A stretch of 9,704 nt of DNA, from positions 1-9,704 of the forward strand of contig NZ_DATJIY010000074.1 of NCBI RefSeq assembly GCF_035492835.1, in the 5' to 3' direction. The stretch comes from Dinghuibacter sp035492835. GTDB taxonomy: Bacteria; Bacteroidota; Bacteroidia; Chitinophagales; Chitinophagaceae. Position numbers and translations under genes: made by a program. The notes beneath the pieces are model-generated. The model worked only from the letters and a program-made list of their open reading frames with translations, did no database searches and was not told the origin of the DNA. Positions 4,803 to 9,704 of the stretch are shown one piece after another (position 1 is the stretch's first letter; every line of letters begins with the position of its first letter).

Positions 4803-7151
4803 ATGCGATCGATTTGGTTGGGATTTTACCGGTCGTTCCCGGTGCAATTGGTCCTGCTGCATATCCGTAAGTACCAGGTCCTGCTGATCTTCTGGTGGAT
4901 CGTGGGGAGCGCGGTGGCGGGACAGTTTATGTCCAGCTTCGGATCGGATACGTTGTTTCTCGCGCCGGAATACCTGGGCAGGGTGGACTTCGTGAGCGCC
5001 CTTTTTGTCGGGATGGGTCTGGCGGTCTTTATCATGAGCTGGAACATCACCACCTTTATCCTGTTCAGCCGCTATTTCAAATTCCTCGCGACGACCTCCC
5101 ACCCCTTCCTGAAATATTGCCTCAACAACGCGGTGATCCCGGTCGGGTTCCTCATTTTTTACTTCGTGAAGGTGTATCTCTTTGAACGATACAGGGAGCT
5201 GATGACGCCGGTCGAGATCGCCTATATGATTGGCGGCTACGTGATCGGCCTGGTGGGGATGCTGGTATTCAGTCTGGGGTACTTTTTTGGCGCCAACACG
5301 GCCATATTCCGGGAGCTCGGGCCGCCCCAAAGCGACGCGGAGCGCTACCGCAAACACTACCGGGCCTGGAGGCAATCGCCCCAGCGGCCGTCCCACGAAC
5401 TGACCCGCGTGGACTGGTATTTTACCAGCCCGATCAAGATAAAGGCGCCCCGGGACGTGAGCCATTATAGCGAAGCCTTCTTGGACCGCGTCTTTAAAAG
5501 ACACCACTTCGCGGCGATCCTGTCGATCCTGCTCGCCTTCCTGTTGTTGATGGCGGTGGGGTACTTCATGGACAACCCCTACCTCCAAATCCCCGCTGCC
5601 GCCAGCATCCTGATATTTTTCGCCCTGCTGATCGCCGCTTCCGCGGCCTTCGTCTATTGGCTGGGCGGTTGGTCGATCCCCGTCGGGGTGCTGCTCCTGG
5701 TCGGTCTGAACCTGCTGTTTGCCTATAACATCCTGGATACCCGTAACAAGCTCTATGGGCTGGACTACGGACACGACCAACGGGCGCCGGTCTATACCCG
5801 GGACAGCATCATCGCGCTTTGCCGCCCGGATCGCCAGGAGTTGGACAAGGCGAACATGACCCGCATACTCGACCACTGGAAATCCCGGCAGGAAAGCCTG
5901 AAGCCCACGCTCTTCATCGTCAATGTCAGCGGCGGCGGCACACGCGCGGCAACGTTTACCATGTCCGTCCTCCAAAAGCTGGACAGCCTGTCGGAAGGGA
6001 AGCTCATGCAGCGCACCTTCCTGATAACCGGCGCCTCCGGGGGGATGCTCGGCGCCACCTATTTCCGGGAGTTGTATCGCCGCCGGCAAAACGGCGCGCC
6101 TATCCGTCTCAGCGACTCCACGTATGTCGACAACATTTCCAAAGACCTGCTCAACCCGCTTTTCTCCTCCTTCGTGACCAGGGACATCCTGGCCCCGGCC
6201 CAGCAGTTCACGGTCAGCCCCTACACGTATGTCAAGGACAGGGGCTTCGCCTTCGAGGAGCAGCTGAACCGCAATACCGGGAACATCCTGGATCAGCGGC
6301 TGGGCGACTATGCGGCGGAAGAATCGGCTGCCAAGCTTCCGCTGGTCATCTTTAACGGGACGATCTCCCGGGACGGACGGCGGATGATGATGTCTACCCA
6401 ACCCATCAGCTTCCTGATGCAGTGTGTGCCGGACAGCGCCAGGGGACTCTACGCCGACCCGGACGCGGTCGATTTCGGCAGCTTTTTCCGCCGGCAGAAC
6501 CCGCAGAATATCCGCATCCTGAGCGCGCTCCGCGTGGGCGCCACCTTCCCCTACGTCCTCCCCAACGTCTGGCTGCCCTCGGAACCCGTAATCGACCTGA
6601 TGGACGCGGGTCTGAGGGATAACTACGGCCAGGAAACCACGATGCGCTTCCTGCAGGTATTTGATAACTGGATACGTGATAATACGTCGGGTGTCGTTTT
6701 TATACAGATAAAAGACCGGCGGGGGAACGATTGGGCGGACGACTTTTCTTCCCCGGACTTTACCCAGTTCTTTACGCGGCCCTTCCTTACGCTCCAGTAC
6801 AACTGGCCCAAATTGCAGGACTATTCGCAGGATGAGCTGCTGAGCGAAGGCGTGCCCGCTTTCGATTTCCCGTTCAAGAAGATCACCTTTACCTATATCC
6901 CCGCGGAGAAAAATTCATACGCGCCGCTGAATTTTCACCTCACGGCCCGCGAAAAACTGAGCGTGGTAGGGTCCCTGGGGAGCCCGGAGGTCGAGAGGTC
7001 GCTCAGGGGTCTGCAAGAGTTGATGACGGAGGGCGTCAAAGCGCCGACGGGTCCCACCAAGGTCACCATCCAGGCGCCGCCCGTCAAGGGCACGGCGTCC
7101 CTGGGTGTTACGCCTGCGGCGCCTGCGGCTGTAAAAGGCGGAACGCCTTAG
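4803..7151 (+). CDS. Multi-pass membrane protein with a patatin-like phospholipase domain
   Basis: This is a predicted serine lipid acyl hydrolase with a Ser-Asp dyad. Of 782 residues, the first 310 or so carry about seven hydrophobic segments (near 24-44, 63-88, 108-127, 138-163, 236-256, 264-285, 289-309) with a charged loop at 164-235. The C-terminal domain has the patatin landmarks in order: oxyanion-hole SGGGTR (376-381), nucleophile elbow GASGG (410-414, S412), the SALRVGATFPYVLPNVW segment (574-590) and the catalytic DAG (D601-G603). The last 38 residues form a Pro/Ala/Thr-rich tail. The distribution of basic residues puts the N-terminus and the 164-235 loop in the cytoplasm; with seven segments the catalytic domain would face the periplasm, but one missed or extra segment would reverse this. 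The substrate is unknown. The gene follows ctaA by 18 bp and its 3' end overlaps the convergent lipid kinase gene by 44 bp. Confidence 0.88.
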   Translation: MRSIWLGFYRSFPVQLVLLHIRKYQVLLIFWWIVGSAVAGQFMSSFGSDTLFLAPEYLGRVDFVSALFVGMGLAVFIMSWNITTFILFSRYFKFLATTSHPFLKYCLNNAVIPVGFLIFYFVKVYLFERYRELMTPVEIAYMIGGYVIGLVGMLVFSLGYFFGANTAIFRELGPPQSDAERYRKHYRAWRQSPQRPSHELTRVDWYFTSPIKIKAPRDVSHYSEAFLDRVFKRHHFAAILSILLAFLLLMAVGYFMDNPYLQIPAAASILIFFALLIAASAAFVYWLGGWSIPVGVLLLVGLNLLFAYNILDTRNKLYGLDYGHDQRAPVYTRDSIIALCRPDRQELDKANMTRILDHWKSRQESLKPTLFIVNVSGGGTRAATFTMSVLQKLDSLSEGKLMQRTFLITGASGGMLGATYFRELYRRRQNGAPIRLSDSTYVDNISKDLLNPLFSSFVTRDILAPAQQFTVSPYTYVKDRGFAFEEQLNRNTGNILDQRLGDYAAEESAAKLPLVIFNGTISRDGRRMMMSTQPISFLMQCVPDSARGLYADPDAVDFGSFFRRQNPQNIRILSALRVGATFPYVLPNVWLPSEPVIDLMDAGLRDNYGQETTMRFLQVFDNWIRDNTSGVVFIQIKDRRGNDWADDFSSPDFTQFFTRPFLTLQYNWPKLQDYSQDELLSEGVPAFDFPFKKITFTYIPAEKNSYAPLNFHLTAREKLSVVGSLGSPEVERSLRGLQELMTEGVKAPTGPTKVTIQAPPVKGTASLGVTPAAPAAVKGGTP

Positions 7152-8025
7152 GGATGACCTGTATCGTAAAAGTATCGTTACCCGGCCAGGGATCCCCGTC
7201 GATGTGCAGGGGAGCCAGCTTGGGGTTGCGGATCACCAGCGACTTAGCCTGGAAATAGAGGATGCCCCCCGCCTCCTGGTCTAGACCGTACCGGGGTTGG
7301 ACCTTCCCGCTCCGGACCTGGCGCAGGATGGACCCGACGAGTTTCCGTTTGCGCATCTCCTGTACGATGACGATGTCGAGCATACCGTCGCCCAGGCTGG
7401 CCTGGGGCGCTATCGTAAAGTTGTTGCCGAACTGGTTGCTGTTGGCGATACTGATAAAATAGGCATTGGTGTATATCTGTTCGCCGTTGATGTATATTTC
7501 GAAGGGGTATGTCCTGGCCCGGAAAAAGTTCCGCACGGACGTCTTTACATACGTCCAGAACCCGCGGGTGCCCGAGGCGGCGAAGTCGTGCGCGACCTGC
7601 GCGTCGAAACCCAGCCCGCTGAGCATACAGCAGAACTGCTCGTTCATATAAAACGCGTCCACGGGCGCGTACCGGTTGGCGAAAACGATCTCGAGCGCCC
7701 GGCGCGGGTCCTTGGGGATACGCGCGGCAAAGGCCAGGCCGTTGCCGGAACCCCGCGGTATGATGCCCAGGCTCACGGGGACGGGTATGTCCTGGAGCGC
7801 CTTGGCCACCTGCCGGACGGTGCCGTCACCCGCGGCCACGACGACGTCGGTGACGTATTCATGTTTGATCTTTTCCCTGAGAAAATGGTAGTCCCCGGTT
7901 GGATGCGTGTCGACGATACTGTAGTGTATCCGCTGTTCCTCCGTCATGCGTGAAATGAGGGATTTCAGCGATTTTTTACCGCCTGTGCCTGAGATCGGGT
8001 TGATCAGGTATACGATATGGCGCAT
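7108..8025 (-). CDS. Diacylglycerol kinase family lipid kinase
   Basis: Members of this family (DAGK catalytic domain, like YegS, DgkB and sphingosine kinases) transfer a phosphate from ATP to a lipid hydroxyl group. The 305-residue product shows the N-terminal nucleotide-binding loop NPISGTGGKK (9-18), AGDGT (65-69, in place of the common GGDGT), PRGSGNGLA (90-98), SGLGFDAQV (136-144), ISIANSNQFGNNFTIAPQASLGDG (near 191-214) and IDGDPWPG (275-282). The start MRHIVYLINP is at the normal distance from the first motif. No transmembrane segment is evident, so it is probably cytoplasmic or peripheral. The lipid substrate cannot be told from sequence; recycling of diacylglycerol and phosphorylation of a sphingoid base are both possible. 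It diverges from lysS across a 33-bp gap and converges on the patatin-like gene. Its own -7 box is not clear; the nearest match is an imperfect TATATCTTG. Confidence 0.92.
   Translation of the reverse strand: MRHIVYLINPISGTGGKKSLKSLISRMTEEQRIHYSIVDTHPTGDYHFLREKIKHEYVTDVVVAAGDGTVRQVAKALQDIPVPVSLGIIPRGSGNGLAFAARIPKDPRRALEIVFANRYAPVDAFYMNEQFCCMLSGLGFDAQVAHDFAASGTRGFWTYVKTSVRNFFRARTYPFEIYINGEQIYTNAYFISIANSNQFGNNFTIAPQASLGDGMLDIVIVQEMRKRKLVGSILRQVRSGKVQPRYGLDQEAGGILYFQAKSLVIRNPKLAPLHIDGDPWPGNDTFTIQVIPKAFRLLQPQAPQA
7111..7128. repeat. 9-bp tandem duplication in overlapping gene tails
   Basis: CGCCTGCGG occurs twice in succession (7111-7119 and 7120-7128). It lies in the overlap of two convergent genes: on the minus strand it encodes PQAPQA at the end of the lipid kinase, on the plus strand PAAPAA near the end of the patatin-like protein. 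Confidence 0.8.
7135..7149. terminator. Short hairpin at the convergent 3' ends, possible weak terminator
   Basis: AAGGCG (7135-7140), loop GAA, CGCCTT (7144-7149) form a 6-bp perfect stem covering the end of the patatin-like gene up to its TAG. On the minus strand the stem leads into a run of four T residues but lies inside the lipid kinase coding sequence. It is the only hairpin I find at this convergent junction; it is too short for a confident terminator call. Confidence 0.25.
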
Positions 8026-8046
8026 GCAGATGCAAGATATATATTT

Positions 8047-8054
8047 TACCTTTG
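8047..8054 (+). promoter_or_regulatory. lysS -7 box
   Basis: TACCTTTG at 8047-8054 is a full TAnnTTTG match and ends 4 nt before the ATG at 8059, so the start of transcription should fall at or next to the start codon. No TTG is seen at the expected -33 position. The box excludes a longer protein starting at 8017, which would be translated across its own promoter. Confidence 0.6.
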
Positions 8055-8058
8055 CGCC

Positions 8059-9597
8059 ATGTCGAATTTATCGGAACAGGAGATTATCCGCAGGCAGAAA
8101 TTGACGGAGTTGCAGGACCTGGGCATCGAGCCCTATCCGGCTCCCGAGTATTTGGTGACGCATACCGCGAAGGACATCAAGGACAATTATTCGGAGGAAA
8201 ACAAGGAGAAGTTTGCCGACGTAACGCTGGCGGGTCGCATCATGGGCGTCCGGGACATGGGGAAGGCTTCTTTTGCCGTGCTCCAGGACTACAGTGGCCG
8301 CATACAGCTTTATGTAAAGCGCGACGACATCTGCCCGGGCGAAGACAAGACCCTGTACGACATAGTTTGGAAAAAACTCCTGGATATAGGCGACATCATC
8401 GGCGTGAAGGGCTATGGGTTTGTGACCCGGACCGGCGAAACCTCGGTGCATGTAAAGGAGTTCACCCTGCTCTCCAAGTCCCTCAAGCCCCTGCCGGTGG
8501 TACGGGAAAAGGATGGGGAAACCTTCGACGCCGTAACCGATCCGGAGTTCCGCTATCGCCAGCGCTATGTCGACCTCACGATCAACCCGGAGGTCCGAAA
8601 CGTTTTCCGTCAGCGGACAAAGCTGGTGAGCACCATCCGGCAGTTCCTGGATCGCCAGGGCGCCCTGGAGGTGGACACGCCCGTGCTGCAAAGCATTCCG
8701 GGCGGGGCGATCGCGCGTCCCTTTATCACCCACCACAACGCCCTCGATATACCGCTCTACCTGCGTATTGCCAATGAGCTCTACCTGAAGCGTCTCATCG
8801 TGGGTGGGTTCGACTGGGTCTATGAATTCAGCCGGGACTTCCGGAATGAGGGCATGGACCGGACGCATAACCCCGAATTTACCATCCTCGAATTCTATAC
8901 CGCCTATAAGGATTACTTCTGGATGATGAACCAGACCGAGTCCCTGTTGGAAGAATGCGCCCGGGCGCTCCACGGCACGACCGACGTGACCGTCGGCGAC
9001 CGGACGATCAGCTTCAAGGCGCCCTTTGCCCGCGTGCCGATCTATGACGCCATATTGACGCATACGGGGATCGACATCCGCCACATGGACGAGGCCGCCC
9101 TCCTGGACGTCTGCAAGACTCTCCACCTGGAAGCCAACGCCAGCATGGGCAAGGGTAAATTGATCGATACCATCTTCGGAGAAAAGTGTGAACATCACTA
9201 TATCGAGCCGACCTTCATCATCGACTATCCCGTCGAAATGAGCCCGCTCACCAAGAGCCACCGCGCTAAGCCCGGCCTGGTGGAGCGCTTCGAACTGATG
9301 ATCAACGGCAAAGAGATCGCCAACGCGTACAGCGAATTGAACGACCCGCTGGACCAGCGCGCCCGCTTCGAAGACCAGGTACGCCTGATGGAGCGCGGCG
9401 ACGACGAAGCCATGTACATCGACTATGACTTCCTCCGCGCCCTCGAATACGGCATGCCGCCCACCGCCGGTATCGGCATCGGGATCGACCGCCTGTGTAT
9501 GCTGCTGCTCAATCAGCCGTCCATCCAGGATGTGCTCCTCTTCCCGCAAATGCGCCCTGAGCGCGCCTCCGGCGCCGCCCACGACGAAGAGGCATAG
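8059..9597 (+). CDS. lysS: Lysyl-tRNA synthetase, class II
   Basis: LysRS charges tRNA-Lys with lysine using ATP in the cytoplasm. The 512-residue product has the full class II layout: an N-terminal OB-fold anticodon-binding domain (about 55-140, starting VTLAGRIMGVRDMGKASF), motif 1 around RQFLDRQGALEVDTPVLQ (194-211), PGGAIARPF (214-222), motif 2 with SRDFRNEGMDRTHNPEFT (258-275), the lysine-pocket NGKEIANAYSELNDP (416-430) and motif 3 GIGIGIDR (471-478). The frame can be opened 14 codons further upstream, but the ATG at 8059 is preferred because it gives the MSNLSEQEIIRRQKL start seen in relatives and lies 4 nt after a -7 box. The C-terminus ends in a short acidic tail after FPQMRPE. It diverges from the lipid kinase gene and appears to be monocistronic. 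Confidence 0.98.
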   Translation: MSNLSEQEIIRRQKLTELQDLGIEPYPAPEYLVTHTAKDIKDNYSEENKEKFADVTLAGRIMGVRDMGKASFAVLQDYSGRIQLYVKRDDICPGEDKTLYDIVWKKLLDIGDIIGVKGYGFVTRTGETSVHVKEFTLLSKSLKPLPVVREKDGETFDAVTDPEFRYRQRYVDLTINPEVRNVFRQRTKLVSTIRQFLDRQGALEVDTPVLQSIPGGAIARPFITHHNALDIPLYLRIANELYLKRLIVGGFDWVYEFSRDFRNEGMDRTHNPEFTILEFYTAYKDYFWMMNQTESLLEECARALHGTTDVTVGDRTISFKAPFARVPIYDAILTHTGIDIRHMDEAALLDVCKTLHLEANASMGKGKLIDTIFGEKCEHHYIEPTFIIDYPVEMSPLTKSHRAKPGLVERFELMINGKEIANAYSELNDPLDQRARFEDQVRLMERGDDEAMYIDYDFLRALEYGMPPTAGIGIGIDRLCMLLLNQPSIQDVLLFPQMRPERASGAAHDEEA

Positions 9598-9639
9598 TCC
9601 CCGTACTCCCCGTTCGTCGCGCGCCTAAGCCTGCCGCCC

Positions 9640-9675
9640 AAAAGAGAAGGAGGTGGGGTGGGGTGCCTCTTTTTT
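9640..9675 (+). terminator. Probable lysS terminator with G-tract loop
   Basis: AAAAGAG (9640-9646) can pair with CTCTTTT (9667-9673), and the T-run continues to 9675. The 20-nt loop holds four G-tracts (GG, GG, GGGG, GGGG at 9649-9663), which could fold as a two-layer G-quadruplex. The stem is A/T-rich, so this is a modest call based on position 42 nt after the lysS stop and the run of seven T in the last arm. Confidence 0.45.
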
Positions 9676-9678
9676 CCC

Positions 9679-9704
9679 GTTTTTGCGAAACGTTTCGCAA
9701 AAAC
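9679..9704. promoter_or_regulatory. Perfect 26-bp palindrome, LacI/GalR-type operator candidate
   Basis: The half-site GTTTTTGCGAAAC (9679-9691) is followed without a spacer by its exact reverse complement, ending at the last base of the window. The core GCGAAACGTTTCGC with a central CG dyad closely resembles the operators of LacI/GalR-family repressors (RbsR, FruR and PurR sites share the AAACGTTT centre). The T and A tracts are on the wrong sides for an intrinsic terminator. The controlled gene would lie to the right, outside the window. Confidence 0.5.

Noticed and set aside
4737..6401. A 554-codon minus-strand frame
   Set aside because: Antisense to the patatin-like gene, of low complexity with many D, E, Q, R and H residues, and without recognisable motifs; typical mirror frame in GC-rich DNA.
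7297..7953. A 218-codon plus-strand frame
   Set aside because: Antisense to the lipid kinase gene with its intact catalytic motifs; no family features.
8068..9582. A 504-codon minus-strand frame
   Set aside because: Antisense to lysS, which has all class II synthetase motifs; no motif is recognisable in the antisense product.
9647..9704. AAGGAGG followed by a GTG at 9663 as the start of a new gene
   Set aside because: The genes here do not use Shine-Dalgarno sequences, the purine run fits the lysS terminator better, and only 14 codons are visible before the window ends.
1..9704. tRNA, rRNA, CRISPR array, insertion sequence or toxin-antitoxin pair
   Set aside because: I looked through the intergenic gaps and repeats on both strands and found no cloverleaf, spaced direct repeats, transposase or small paired genes; apart from the relic region, gaps are shorter than about 110 bp.

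Overview
The window reads as a chromosomal housekeeping segment of a Bacteroidota bacterium, probably a GC-rich member of the Chitinophagaceae or a close relative (inference). The reasons are the Bacteroidota-type -7 box (TAnnTTTG) just upstream of several starts, the lack of Shine-Dalgarno sequences at the genes, the form of the LptC, LysS and membrane-patatin proteins, and an ORF6N-type gene remnant. Coding DNA is GC-rich, with strong third-position bias, so long open frames occur antisense to real genes; these are not annotated.

Layout, left to right: (1) the 3' part of lptC (LPS transport), followed by a cluster of three GC hairpins; (2) a broken, AT-richer ORF6N-domain gene that is damaged near its N-terminus and has lost its stop codon, abutting (3) the rho-independent terminator of typA; (4) typA/bipA and, upstream of it on the same minus strand, rnhB (RNase HII), each with its own -7 box; (5) a 55-bp divergent promoter region; (6) ctaA (heme A synthase) on the plus strand, followed 18 bp later by (7) a large multi-pass membrane patatin-like phospholipase; (8) a convergent diacylglycerol-kinase-family lipid kinase whose 3' end overlaps the patatin gene by 44 bp; (9) a 33-bp divergent gap and lysS (class II lysyl-tRNA synthetase); (10) a probable lysS terminator and, at the right edge, a perfect 26-bp palindrome resembling a LacI/GalR operator that probably belongs to the next, unseen gene.

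Functionally the genes are mostly independent: translation and ribosome function (typA, lysS), genome maintenance (rnhB), respiration (ctaA) and envelope or lipid metabolism (lptC, patatin-like lipase, lipid kinase). I see no defence system, CRISPR array, intact mobile element, tRNA or rRNA, and no convincing new multi-gene system. The points most worth a second look are the ORF6N relic with its 29-bp palindrome, the repeated placement of -7 boxes 4-8 nt before start codons (near-leaderless transcripts), the membrane-anchored patatin protein, the repetitive RnhB tail, and the edge palindrome.
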